This document shows, in pieces, positions 1-8,943 of a stretch of 64,000 nt of DNA; position 1 is the first letter of the stretch, and every line of letters begins with the position of its first letter. Both the position numbers and the translations under genes were made by a program. The notes under the pieces were generated by a model. The model had not been told where the DNA came from. It worked only from the letters and a program-made list of their open reading frames with translations, and made no database searches. This stretch comes from Pseudomonas lurida (GTDB lineage Bacteria; Pseudomonadota; Gammaproteobacteria; Pseudomonadales; Pseudomonadaceae): assembly GCF_002563895.1 (NCBI RefSeq), contig NZ_PDJB01000001.1, positions 1,781,501-1,845,500 of the forward strand, written 5' to 3'.

Positions 1-1044
1 CTTGGCAGAATCCTTTCGGATATGGGGCAATCGCGCCCTTTGGTCTTATGCGACGAGTTCGTCTCGAGGCATCTGTGGCCTGAGGTAGGGAATGCATTGT
101 CAGAGCATGGCTTCGAGGCGAACAGTATCGTTTTTCCTGGTGAATGCACTAAAGCTGCAATTGCGTCTCTCTGTGAGCGATCAGCTGATTACAGGCCAGA
201 CACCATCATCGCTTTGGGCGGGGGTAAGACAATTGACACGGCTAAAGGGATGGCTGCTCAGCTTAACGTCCCCATTGTCGTATGCCCGACCATTGCTTCC
301 AGCGACGCCCCAACCAGCCGTTTGATTGTGCTTTACGACGAAGCGCACAAGGTCGTTGGTGTCGAGTACCTGAACATGAACCCCTCTGCAGTAGTCGTGG
401 ACACCGAAGTGATTGTCCGTGCGCCTGCAAGGTTTTTCGCCGCAGGCATCGGCGACGCCATCAGTAAAAAGTTTGAGGCGCAACAATGTCAGTCTGCCGG
501 AGGCAATAACTCATTTGGTACTCCAGCGTTGAACACTGCATTGCTGCTAACAGAGGCTGTGTTTAAGACGCTTATGACCTACGGGTACAGCGCTTACCAA
601 GCAGTAGGCCGGCACGAGGTTAATGATGATGTCGAGCGGGTTGTTGAAGGAACCGTCCTTATCAGTGGCGTTGGGTTTGAGAGTGGCGGCTTGTCGTTAG
701 CCCATGCGCTTGTGCGAGGTCTTACGTCAATTCCTGCGATTACTTCCATGCTGCATGGTGAGCTTGTCGCATTCGGGACGCTGGTGCAGATGTCCGTCGA
801 AGAGCGCCCAGACTCAGAGATCCTAGAGGTCGCACAGCTTCTGAATGATGTGAATCTTCCCGTCACCCTCGACGGCCTTGGCCAGACCTCTGCGTTTACC
901 TCTGAGGAATTGGACATTGTCGTCCAGGCAACACTGGGTGCGGTGTACGCGAAAAATATGGCGCCACCCCTTACGGCTGAACGACTCATCCGAGGACTCG
1001 CTCGTGCCGACGAGCTGGGACAACGATTTGAACGTTTCAACTAA
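1..1044 (+). CDS. Glycerol-dehydrogenase-like iron-containing alcohol dehydrogenase (5' end outside window)
   Basis: NAD-dependent polyol or alcohol dehydrogenase of the GldA branch of group III metal-dependent dehydrogenases. The reading frame is open from base 1 (LGRILSD before the first internal Met), so the true start lies upstream. Visible motifs are the dinucleotide loop GGGKTIDTAK, the following PTIASSDAPTS, and likely metal ligands in GIGDAISKKFEA (Asp), SLAHALVRGL (His) and MLHGELVAFG (His). The 348 codons seen compare with about 365 for the family, so only some 20-25 residues are missing. It is followed after 47 bases by a cyclase-family gene on the same strand, suggesting one catabolic operon. 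The substrate cannot be read from sequence; glycerol, hydroxyacetone or another small polyol are possible. Confidence 0.88.
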   Translation, partial: LGRILSDMGQSRPLVLCDEFVSRHLWPEVGNALSEHGFEANSIVFPGECTKAAIASLCERSADYRPDTIIALGGGKTIDTAKGMAAQLNVPIVVCPTIASSDAPTSRLIVLYDEAHKVVGVEYLNMNPSAVVVDTEVIVRAPARFFAAGIGDAISKKFEAQQCQSAGGNNSFGTPALNTALLLTEAVFKTLMTYGYSAYQAVGRHEVNDDVERVVEGTVLISGVGFESGGLSLAHALVRGLTSIPAITSMLHGELVAFGTLVQMSVEERPDSEILEVAQLLNDVNLPVTLDGLGQTSAFTSEELDIVVQATLGAVYAKNMAPPLTAERLIRGLARADELGQRFERFN

Positions 1045-1091
1045 ACGCTAAATGCAGCACAGCTAATCCAAGAATAAAAGAGGCTCAGAAA

Positions 1092-2054
1092 ATGACAGAC
1101 AAGACCGTTCCGCATATTCATGACTTGCTCAAAGACTCCCCTAAGAACTGGGGTAAGTGGGGCCCGGATGATGAGGTAGGCTCCCTCAACTACCTTACAG
1201 GTATCGAAGTTCTCCAAGGGGTCAAAGAGGTCAAGCAAGGCAAGACATTTACTTTGCAGGTGCGGATGGCAGATCCTGCTGGTGACCCGGTCTGGCCTGG
1301 TCGCTCCCAGTCAAAACGCATGAATATCATGGATCGTGGTCACTACAACTGTGGCAAAGGCCCACATTTTCCGGGCTCTTATGAGTTCGCCGACGACGTG
1401 ATGTTTTTTCATCTTCAAGGGTCAACTCAGTACGACGCCCTTGGGCATGTCTGGTACGACGATCAGATTTGGAATGGCTACAGCGCCGATACCACTATCG
1501 GTTCCCTGGCCAAGGCGAGCGTTGCTCCATTGGGTGAAAAAGGCATCGTTGGCCGAGGCATTCTGATCGACATAGCGCGCCACCGTGGTAAAGACGTGCT
1601 GGATGCAGGTGAAACGTTCAACCATGAGGATTTAATGGCTGCGGCCCGGGCGCAAGGCGTCTCTATCAACAAGCGCGACATTCTCATCATCCGCACTGGA
1701 TGGATCGGCTCGTTTTATAAACGCGATCCGGAAGAGTTCTACAAAGACTTTATCGAGCCAGGCCTGACCTACAGCCCTGAGCTGGTGAAGTGGTTTCAGG
1801 AGATGGAGATTCCGAACATCGTCACCGACACCATTGCTAACGAAGTCACCGTCGATCCCGTGTCAGGGGTTGCGTTGCCGTTGCACAACGCACTCATGAG
1901 GAACTTGGGCATCACTCTCACTGAGATCGCTCAGCTTGATCCTCTCGCTGAGGACTGCGCTGAGGACGGGCAGTGGACGTTCCTCTACACCGCAGCCCCT
2001 CTAAAGGTCGTTGGCGGAACTGGAGCTCCTGTGAATCCGATAGTCATTAAATAA
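1092..2054 (+). CDS. Cyclase family protein (kynurenine-formamidase-like metal hydrolase)
   Basis: A 320-residue member of the putative cyclase family (PF04199 fold, related to kynurenine formamidase and isatin hydrolase). These are metal-dependent hydrolases that open amide or lactone-type bonds. The family metal motif is present in a variant form, STQYDALGHVWYD, where Gln replaces the first His of the usual HxGTHxDxxxH; this variation occurs in the long (about 320 aa) subfamily. The N-terminal WGPDDEVGSLNYLT is typical of that subfamily. The start is preceded by AGAGG. It sits just downstream of the dehydrogenase, and a LacI gene follows after 160 bases. The reaction is inferred only at family level. 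Confidence 0.85.
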   Translation: MTDKTVPHIHDLLKDSPKNWGKWGPDDEVGSLNYLTGIEVLQGVKEVKQGKTFTLQVRMADPAGDPVWPGRSQSKRMNIMDRGHYNCGKGPHFPGSYEFADDVMFFHLQGSTQYDALGHVWYDDQIWNGYSADTTIGSLAKASVAPLGEKGIVGRGILIDIARHRGKDVLDAGETFNHEDLMAAARAQGVSINKRDILIIRTGWIGSFYKRDPEEFYKDFIEPGLTYSPELVKWFQEMEIPNIVTDTIANEVTVDPVSGVALPLHNALMRNLGITLTEIAQLDPLAEDCAEDGQWTFLYTAAPLKVVGGTGAPVNPIVIK

Positions 2055-2215
2055 GTGTCTTTGCCTGGGGGCAGCAGAAACGCTGTTCTCAGGTTTTTCC
2101 CTCCAATTAACGGCTCCCGAACGGCAGGCTGTTGGCTTATCATCCTCTGCGCAAATCGAGGGCGTTCTTCTGATCGTCCTGTCTCCGCGCTACGATCAAG
2201 GATGCTGAATCTCCA

Positions 2216-3232
2216 ATGAAAAAAATCGAGAAACCGAAGCTCAAGGATGTGGCTGAATTGGCGGGCGTCTCGATGGGGAGTGCTTCAAGAGCATTGGCTG
2301 TCCCGCACTTAGTGAAACCTGCCACGCTGGCCAAAGTACAAGCAGCTGTTCAAGAGCTCGGGTACGTGCGAGACGGGGCCGCGCGTGCTTTGGCATCCAG
2401 GCGCACGCACAGCATCGGAGCCGTTTTTCCTACGTTTAATAACCCTGCGTTCGCTGAAGCCGTCCAGGCCCTCCAGTTAAGGCTAACGGAGCTTGGGTAT
2501 CACTTAATCATTTCTTCCCATGAATACGACCAGGCGCAGGAACTGGTAAACGTAAGGAACATGATTGAGCGGGGCGTTGAAGGCCTACTGTTAGTGGGTA
2601 CTGAACATAGTCCTGAAATTTATGAAGCACTAACTGCCGCTCAATGCCCATTCATTCTCATGTGGTCGCTAGATGGTGCTCACGACCATCACTGCGTGGG
2701 ATTCAGCAATGAGGAGGGTGGTCGATTGATAGCCAGGCACTTGCTTAGCCTTGGTCATCAAAGTATCGCCATGATCAGTGGCGTTGTTTCTAACAACGAA
2801 CGGGCAAAATACCGTCTGAAAGGAATCACCGCTCAGCTACTCGAGTCAGGGATAGAGCTTTCAAGTGAACGGATTATTGAGCAGCCATTCACGATTGAGG
2901 GAGGGCGCGCCGGGCTGCGGATTGCTATGGAGCTTAACCCCAAGCCTACGGCCATTGTCTGCAGCACTGACCTCACCTGTATCGGAGCGTTGGCGGAAGC
3001 GCGCTCCATTGGGATCGACGTCCCCAAAGAACTATCAGTCAGCGGGTTCGATGATATCGAGTTCGCGGCTGCCTGCGTGCCAGCCCTGACGACCGTCAGG
3101 GTGCCGACTTCGAAAATTGGTATCAGCAGCGCCAACAACATCGTTGCGCTGATCGAGGGGCGCCCACTTGCACGCCGCGAGCGCATACAAATCGAACTCG
3201 TCGTCCGAGATAGTACGGCGCCACGGCCCTAG
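2216..3232 (+). CDS. LacI-family transcriptional regulator
   Basis: A 338-residue LacI/GalR repressor. The N-terminal helix-turn-helix is clear (KLKDVAELAGVSMGSASRAL, residues about 8-27), followed by the hinge region and a periplasmic-binding-protein-like effector domain with DLTCIGALAEARSIGIDVP and VSGFDDIEFAA, the standard sugar-binding core signatures. It lies directly after the dehydrogenase and cyclase genes and probably controls them. The effector is unknown. No clear palindromic operator was found in the 160 bases upstream. Confidence 0.93.
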   Translation: MKKIEKPKLKDVAELAGVSMGSASRALAVPHLVKPATLAKVQAAVQELGYVRDGAARALASRRTHSIGAVFPTFNNPAFAEAVQALQLRLTELGYHLIISSHEYDQAQELVNVRNMIERGVEGLLLVGTEHSPEIYEALTAAQCPFILMWSLDGAHDHHCVGFSNEEGGRLIARHLLSLGHQSIAMISGVVSNNERAKYRLKGITAQLLESGIELSSERIIEQPFTIEGGRAGLRIAMELNPKPTAIVCSTDLTCIGALAEARSIGIDVPKELSVSGFDDIEFAAACVPALTTVRVPTSKIGISSANNIVALIEGRPLARRERIQIELVVRDSTAPRP

Positions 3233-3250
3233 AGCGTTTCCAGGAAGGGA

Positions 3251-4198
3251 CTAAGCTCTTGGTGCTTCATTGGCATTGAACCAGCCTGGGCGGTACTCGC
3301 TCCAGGTCAGTTGCCAGAATCCTTCATGCTTGCGACGAAGCCGCATCCGATAATGCGCGCCATAAAGAGGCGTGCCATCTTGCGTGTGTGAGTTTCCAGG
3401 AATGACTCTGCCGACAATCATTTCCGCTACACCCTTTTCCTCGTCAGATTTGATCTCCAGCACCTCCGCGAAATGCTGCATCCACGGCCAGGGCCTGCGA
3501 AATTCTTTGAAGGAGCCGATGATCGCGTGGCGCCCTTCAATAAGGCCCATCGGCTGGAAATCACCATTGGCGTCGTTGGTAAAGCAATGAGCAAGCTGCT
3601 GCATGTCAGCCTGATCCAGCGCCCATGAGTAACGAGCGTAGGTTTCAGCAATACACTCCGCACTGGTCACCGAAGCCGTTGAGTTAGGGAAAGCAAGCCA
3701 TGGCGAATTCAGCTCGCTAACGATTGTGGGGGCTGGATCGCCTATCCTCCATCCGTCGTCACCTGGCGGAAGCTGCCAGTGAATTGCAAGCGAGTAGTCC
3801 CCGGTTACCCAATTCAAGGCAATCAGCACGCTGTCGAGGCGCCAGGTGCCTGCTGTCTTTTTCAGAGAGCCCGTGACAGTCATTCCAAATCCGAGTGTGG
3901 CCGACTTTGTGGCTTTGCTGATATGGCCATAGGCGTAGAAACTGAAAGTGGCGTCGGTTTCTCCACCTCCCACATAGTGATTAGTTGCCTTCACTGAAAA
4001 GCCATCAGCCTTGGCACGGTCTTGCTGGAAAGCTCTGACAATCTTGCGTCCACCCTCATGAGCGGACATGTGGCTTGTCACCAACTGGCAATTGTCAGTG
4101 AATATACCCCCAGCAGATTCCCAAGTATTGCTCTGCCAGGCTTGCAGAAAGGTGGCTATAACGCCCTTAATGTCGATGCGATCACTTGAGCCGGTCAC
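3251..4198 (-). CDS. Tandem NTF2-like (SnoaL-type) protein
   Basis: A 315-residue protein made of two NTF2-like alpha+beta barrels, about residues 8-150 and 175-310. The second half (AETYARYSWALDQADMQQLA, then LIEGRHAIIGSFKEF) is the common nuclear-transport-factor-2-like pattern, and the first shows the same GIFTDNCQLVTSHM plan. Such domains act as small hydrolases, isomerases or dehydratases, or as ligand binders. The gene overlaps the upstream LLM oxidoreductase by ATGA (4 bases), so the two are translationally coupled and probably act on the same compound. No catalytic residues can be assigned. Confidence 0.8.
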   Translation of the reverse strand: MTGSSDRIDIKGVIATFLQAWQSNTWESAGGIFTDNCQLVTSHMSAHEGGRKIVRAFQQDRAKADGFSVKATNHYVGGGETDATFSFYAYGHISKATKSATLGFGMTVTGSLKKTAGTWRLDSVLIALNWVTGDYSLAIHWQLPPGDDGWRIGDPAPTIVSELNSPWLAFPNSTASVTSAECIAETYARYSWALDQADMQQLAHCFTNDANGDFQPMGLIEGRHAIIGSFKEFRRPWPWMQHFAEVLEIKSDEEKGVAEMIVGRVIPGNSHTQDGTPLYGAHYRMRLRRKHEGFWQLTWSEYRPGWFNANEAPRA

Positions 4199-5199
4199 TG
4201 GGTCACCTGCGAGGCAGGTTGGCCTATGGGAAAGTGTGGCAGGACATACTCAGCCATCTCCTCCAGGACATCAGCGGCTGGTCGCTGCAGAGGTTTGATA
4301 TTCAGTGCGACGTGTGAAACACCTTCATCCTGTTGCCGTTTCCAGAGCTCCACGAGAGCATTACGCCCGATCCTTATTCCGTTGTAGCCGCGTTCCAGCG
4401 GTGTGCTCGGATCCTTCGCCAGATCGAAAAACGTCGCGTAGCCGTATGGTTTTACATTGCCGATCTGACTGGCAGAACGGAACTCGCGGATGAGGCCGGG
4501 CAAACGATTGAAGTCGCTCAGATGCCAAATCCAGGCGTCGGCATTATTGGCTATCCACTCAAGCGTCTGACGGGCCCGGCCCACGACAATCATGGGGAGT
4601 CGAGGGCCAACTGGCTTGGGTACCATGTCTAGCAAACCTTTCAGATGGCCGAAAAGTTTGGTTGAGACGCTTGGGAAGCTATTTTCAGTGACTGTCTTAA
4701 TCAGCTCGAAGCCTTCCCGGTATCGTTCTTCTCTCGCTTCGAAATCAATCCCGAATGCTGGATATTCGATCGGGCGATCTCCGCTGGAGAGCCCTAACAA
4801 GAATCGTCCACCGGTGAGCTGGTCAACCGACACAGATTGTTTAGCAACGATCAACGGCTCGCGCAGTGGAAGAACGATTCCTGTGGTTCCCAAAGCAATT
4901 TTTTTAGTTACGGCTGCCAAATATCCAAGGTAGACGAAGGGGTCGATCATCTGCCCTGTGTCACCAAAGCTCGGGTCATAGAAGGGCACATCTCTCATCC
5001 ACAGACTTGCGAATCCAGCCTCGTCCGCGATGCGAGCAAGGCGTTGATGATCCTGCAGCGTGGGAAACGGTGAATTCGGATAGCCCTCCAAGGGCATGAT
5101 GTATCCGAAGGTGAGGCCTTCGGGCTGGAACACTCGCGAATAGGCCGGATGAGCTGCAAGCTCGGGACTGAGCTCAAGGGAAGGGCTGAGAGAAGTCAT
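4195..5199 (-). CDS. LLM-class flavin-dependent oxidoreductase
   Basis: A 334-residue bacterial luciferase-like monooxygenase, probably using FMNH2 or F420-type cofactors. It has the TIM-barrel signatures LARIADEAGFASLWMRDVPF, KKIALGTTGIVLPLREP and the cofactor-site region LTGGRFLLGLSSGDRP. It belongs to the subfamily with RDVPFYDPSFGD near residue 70. It is the first gene of a two-gene operon with the NTF2-like protein. The divergent 5200-5551 gap separates it from the cupin gene. Oxidation of an aromatic or heterocyclic carbon source is a reasonable inference, not a demonstrated role. Confidence 0.88.
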   Translation of the reverse strand: MTSLSPSLELSPELAAHPAYSRVFQPEGLTFGYIMPLEGYPNSPFPTLQDHQRLARIADEAGFASLWMRDVPFYDPSFGDTGQMIDPFVYLGYLAAVTKKIALGTTGIVLPLREPLIVAKQSVSVDQLTGGRFLLGLSSGDRPIEYPAFGIDFEAREERYREGFELIKTVTENSFPSVSTKLFGHLKGLLDMVPKPVGPRLPMIVVGRARQTLEWIANNADAWIWHLSDFNRLPGLIREFRSASQIGNVKPYGYATFFDLAKDPSTPLERGYNGIRIGRNALVELWKRQQDEGVSHVALNIKPLQRPAADVLEEMAEYVLPHFPIGQPASQVTQ

Positions 5200-5427
5200 T
5201 GCTAAACCTCATTATTTCAAGCCGATTTCTACTGTGTAAGCGGCTTTCAGATGAACAGGTCTGCATGGTAGTGAAGGTATTGGGGAAAATGTGTCCCCTC
5301 TGATGGGGCGCGATCCACTGGTCGCCGCTATCCACTCAATGAAAAATCTTCTGGGTCAATCGCTTGAACTCGTCCGTAGTAGGCGTCTTAGATGTGTCGC
5401 GGCCTTCAACGGGATGAGTCTTACGCG

Positions 5428-5446
5428 CTGTGACGAGTGGTCACAG
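5428..5446. promoter_or_regulatory. Inverted repeat CTGTGAC-N5-GTCACAG
   Basis: A perfect 7-bp dyad with a 5-base spacer in the 352-base divergent gap between the LLM gene and the cupin gene, about 105 bases before the cupin start. The LysR gene at 6173 and the LacI gene at 2216 are candidate binders. The spacing differs from the TGTGATCACA sites of the GntR module, so a different regulator is likely. Nothing else recognisable was seen in 5200-5551. Confidence 0.5.
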
Positions 5447-5551
5447 ATGGTGTGAATTTCTGAGTATTCTCCTGTGCGAGAGCATCACCTACTCTCACTC
5501 AGCGATTGAAATCCTGGCTCGCTCGCCAGTCACACGTTGAGAGAAATTATA

Positions 5552-6088
5552 ATGAATACGCCCGTTAAACCTGATGAACTTGCCATTCCTTATGCTTTGC
5601 CGCAGGTGCCTTTCATGTCTCCAGACATGGTGCATCCAGGCGTTATGACCACTTGGCTCGAAGACGATAATCTCTGGGTGCCTGTCACCAAGTCAGTATC
5701 TTTCAAACCACTGCTGCTGAGCGTTAGCGGTGGGTACTACATCAACTTGCTCCGAGTGCGGCAGAGCGGGGTTTTGTCTCGTCACCGCCACTCAGGTGCA
5801 GTACATGCGATCGTGTTGAAGGGGCGTTGGTACTACCTGGAACACGATTGGGTTGCTGATGAAGGCTCCTTTGCATTCGAGCCGCCAGGGGAGACGCACA
5901 CTCTGTTCGTGCCTGAAGATGTCGAAGAAATGATTACTTGGTTCCACGTTCAGGGTGGCTACACTTACGTCGATCCACAGGGGGTCGCGGTTGGCTATGA
6001 AGACGTTTTCACCAAACTGGAAGCTGCCCGCAGCCATTACAAAAATTTGGGCTTGCCGGACGATTATATCGAGCAGTTCATTCGCTGA
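5552..6088 (+). CDS. Cupin dioxygenase, 2,4'-dihydroxyacetophenone dioxygenase-like
   Basis: A 178-residue single-domain cupin. The metal-binding motif shows RHRHSGAVHAIVLKG (His ligands) and, in the second cupin motif, EPPGETHTLFVPED (His). The layout, with an N-terminal WVPVTKSVSFKPL strand and this spacing, is that of 2,4'-dihydroxyacetophenone dioxygenase and acetylacetone-cleaving-type iron cupins, which split C-C bonds next to carbonyl groups. The ATG at 5552 is preferred over an in-frame TTG at 5537. A strong terminator follows, then a LysR gene that probably senses the substrate. The substrate assignment is at family level only. Confidence 0.78.
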   Translation: MNTPVKPDELAIPYALPQVPFMSPDMVHPGVMTTWLEDDNLWVPVTKSVSFKPLLLSVSGGYYINLLRVRQSGVLSRHRHSGAVHAIVLKGRWYYLEHDWVADEGSFAFEPPGETHTLFVPEDVEEMITWFHVQGGYTYVDPQGVAVGYEDVFTKLEAARSHYKNLGLPDDYIEQFIR

Positions 6089-6104
6089 TTTGGGTTCAAA
6101 AAAG

Positions 6105-6127
6105 AACGCGCTACGGCGCGTTTTTTT
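6105..6127 (+). terminator. Rho-independent terminator after the cupin gene
   Basis: Hairpin AACGCGC-TACG-GCGCGTT followed by a run of T residues, 17 bases after the cupin stop codon. Confidence 0.9.
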
Positions 6128-6172
6128 GTGTAGAAAAACAGGTAGATTCAGTCGCGTAAGGAGCGTACCGAA

Positions 6173-7099
6173 ATGGATCAATACTCCCAAATGCTAGCCT
6201 TCATCTGGTCAACAGAGTGCGGAAGTTTTTCTGCTGCCGCCAGGGCGCATGAGATGACTCCGTCGGCCATCAGTAAATTGATAGCGCGGCTAGAGGATCG
6301 GCTTCGAGTTCGACTGTTCCAGAGGGGTTCCCGAGTCCTCACTCTGACGGAGGAGGGGGCTACTTATTTGCGCAGTGCGAAAGCTGTGGTTGAGGCGATG
6401 AGTGAAGCTGACTCTCTGGCAGAAGGGCTTCCTTCAAGGGTAAGTGGCACGCTACGCATCCACACGATGACCTCTTTTGCGAAGCAGCAGATCGTGCCTT
6501 GGTTGCCGGAGTTCCTCGACACTTATCCCGGTCTTGATGTCGAGATTCAGTTAGGCGCTCAGTTCGTTGACCAGTTCGAGCAGGGATTGGACATAGCCAT
6601 CCATAGCGGGATTCTTCCGAGCTCTTCCAGAATCGCAAAGAAGATAGGCGAATGTGAATGGTTGCTGTGTGCTTCACCTGACTACCTGGAAAAGTATGGA
6701 ACACCGCAGCAGCCACAAGACCTGATGAATCATCGATGCTTTAACTTCAGTTTTGCCAGCCCTTGGAACAAATGGGCCTTTATCCAAGATGGCCTAGGTG
6801 TGACGACCCCTGTGAAGCCTCGAGGATCCTTTACCCAGGGTGAGCTGCTGAGAGATATGGCCAAATCAGGTGCGGGTATAGTCCGCCTTGCGGATTTCCA
6901 CATTGGAAAAGACATTCAGGACGGATCGCTGGTGCTCCTGCTTGACGAGTACAAAGCGGAGATCTTAGAGCCTATTTACCTGCTCTACTCGGATAGAAAA
7001 CATCTAAGTCCCCGCATCCGAGTGTTCATCGAGTTTTTCCAAAAAAAATGGATAGCAAATCCATGGAAGGTCGTGAGGGGACTACCCGAAGCGACTTGA
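6173..7099 (+). CDS. LysR-family transcriptional regulator
   Basis: A 308-residue LysR regulator with N-terminal winged HTH (FSAAARAHEMTPSAISKLIA, residues about 19-38, then RLFQRGSRVLTLTEEG) and a periplasmic-binding-like effector domain. AAGGAG lies 10 bases before the ATG. It is of the CrgA/YafC-like branch (PxxxxxSGILPSSSRIAKKIG effector signature). It is placed after the cupin terminator and before the MFS and hydrolase genes, so either could be its target. No palindrome stands out in the 390-base gap that follows (7100-7489), where I see no gene. Confidence 0.92.
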   Translation: MDQYSQMLAFIWSTECGSFSAAARAHEMTPSAISKLIARLEDRLRVRLFQRGSRVLTLTEEGATYLRSAKAVVEAMSEADSLAEGLPSRVSGTLRIHTMTSFAKQQIVPWLPEFLDTYPGLDVEIQLGAQFVDQFEQGLDIAIHSGILPSSSRIAKKIGECEWLLCASPDYLEKYGTPQQPQDLMNHRCFNFSFASPWNKWAFIQDGLGVTTPVKPRGSFTQGELLRDMAKSGAGIVRLADFHIGKDIQDGSLVLLLDEYKAEILEPIYLLYSDRKHLSPRIRVFIEFFQKKWIANPWKVVRGLPEAT

Positions 7100-7489
7100 T
7101 AGCCACTACGGCCCCGCGCTTATTTTCACTTTCCCTCCGCGCAAGCGTGCAACTTTGGCTCCTGCACAAGAGAGCCAATACTACACCTCTCTGTAATTTT
7201 ACCTACTGCTCTGTGCCCAACAGAGCTTTCAAAAAATTAAGACCTATTTCCCAGTAATTATTTAGCCAAATGCTTCGCTGGCGCCTCTCTCATTTTGTGC
7301 CACCGACCTGTTCCTGGCGGTCACAGCAGGTGTGCTTTGCCAGCTATATTCAGCCCTGAAATTGAGCCATAACCTCTGTCCATGGTGAGCAGTACGACAA
7401 GTGCTGGATCATCTCGGATGTTGAGGCGTATGTGTGCAAAACACCGATCCTCAGCCGGAGAATAAAAATAAATACCCGGAGATATCCCC

Positions 7490-8878
7490 ATGGGATTTGC
7501 TCAAGACAAAATCGAACCATTACCTGCGGTCAATCGTGTGCCAAAAGGAGCAGGTGCAGCCTCGTGGGGCGCAATGGCTCTTTTGTGGCTCGTGTATGCC
7601 ATGGATGCCAACTCCCGCCAGATGTTCTTTATGGTATTGCCCTCCATCACCAGCGAGTTCAAGACAAGCGCTGAGCTGACTGGACTGCTTGCCGCGTTCA
7701 TCACGATCGCTACATCTTTGATAGCCGTGCCTTGCATGATTTGGGCTGATAAAGGCGGTCAGGGATGGATGCGTAAATACCGCCACTTGCCAATCGTGAT
7801 TGCTTACACGCTATTCACCTTTCTGACCGGCCTCAATTTCTTGACTGGCTCGCTTGGAGTGCTTGTCGCGCTGCAAGTGATGTCTCACGCATTTGGTGGT
7901 GCTGGCGAAGCCATCGAAGTCACCTCCTTGTCTGAGTGGTGGTCGAAGGAGCGCCGTGGTTTCGCCCTAGGACTTCATCACACCGGATACCCTTGGGGCA
8001 CATTGATCGGTGGCTTGGCGATCAGTGCTCTACTCCACGCTTACGGCCCGGAAAATTGGCGCTTGGCATTCCTGCTGTTCCCTGTACCGATGATCATCAT
8101 CTTTTCGGTCTACTGGTGGTTCAGTACGAAGAGGCGTTACGAATCCTTTGTTGAACACGCTCAAGCCGTGGGTGAGACCCCTCCATCAATGGAAGCGGTA
8201 CAGGGTGTGGTGGAGGTGCCCAAAGGCGCGTTCAAGTCTGCAATGAAAAATCCGAACATCTCCGCTATCGCTCTTATCTCGATGTTCGCAATCGTTGGCT
8301 ACTTCGGCATCAGCTTCTGGCTACCTCAGTACCTGGCCTTTGTTGCCCATTACAACTTCGCAGAGGCGGCTGCTTACTCGGTGCTCTTCACGATCACCGG
8401 TGGTATCGGCCAGATCGTTTGGGGATGGATTTCAGACCGTGCAGGCCGAAAACTTTGCCTAGTGCTTGTTTTCGCGTGGCTTGCGGTGGGCATGTACCTC
8501 TTCAAATACTCATCGGTCAGCCTGACTTGGCTTATCGCGATTCAGTTGTTTGCTGGATTCGCGATGAACGCGCCCTACACGTTGCTGTATGCCATTGCGT
8601 TTGACTCTGCGAAGCAAGGCACCACTGGCCTGGCGGGCTCAATCGTCAACGTCGGTATTTACGCCGGTGGCTTTGGGCCATTCGTGATCGGGATGTTCAT
8701 CGGCGCAGGTGGTGGCTTTGAGCAGGCTGCGGGCTACAACTACGCGCTCTACTTTATCTCCGGCCTCATGGTACTGGCGGCCATCATCACCATTTTCTTC
8801 ACCCGTGAAACTACCGGCTGGTTCCTTAAGTACGACAAGGCGCTGGTATCGAAGTCCTCTTGCAACATGGGTTTGTAA
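7490..8878 (+). CDS. MFS transporter
   Basis: A 462-residue major facilitator with about 12 hydrophobic segments. The loop 2-3 motif is modified (WADKGGQGWMRKYR) and the loop 8-9 copy reads GWISDRAGRKL, which is canonical. GGAG lies 8 bases before the ATG. It is followed after 65 bases by the alpha/beta hydrolase gene, pointing to uptake of an ester, lactone or other hydrolysable substrate. The substrate is unknown. Confidence 0.88.
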   Translation: MGFAQDKIEPLPAVNRVPKGAGAASWGAMALLWLVYAMDANSRQMFFMVLPSITSEFKTSAELTGLLAAFITIATSLIAVPCMIWADKGGQGWMRKYRHLPIVIAYTLFTFLTGLNFLTGSLGVLVALQVMSHAFGGAGEAIEVTSLSEWWSKERRGFALGLHHTGYPWGTLIGGLAISALLHAYGPENWRLAFLLFPVPMIIIFSVYWWFSTKRRYESFVEHAQAVGETPPSMEAVQGVVEVPKGAFKSAMKNPNISAIALISMFAIVGYFGISFWLPQYLAFVAHYNFAEAAAYSVLFTITGGIGQIVWGWISDRAGRKLCLVLVFAWLAVGMYLFKYSSVSLTWLIAIQLFAGFAMNAPYTLLYAIAFDSAKQGTTGLAGSIVNVGIYAGGFGPFVIGMFIGAGGGFEQAAGYNYALYFISGLMVLAAIITIFFTRETTGWFLKYDKALVSKSSCNMGL

Positions 8879-8943
8879 CGAACCGATCGTACCTGCAATT
8901 ACAAGAAAATCCCCTTGGGGATAGCTAAAGCTAGGAGAAAATC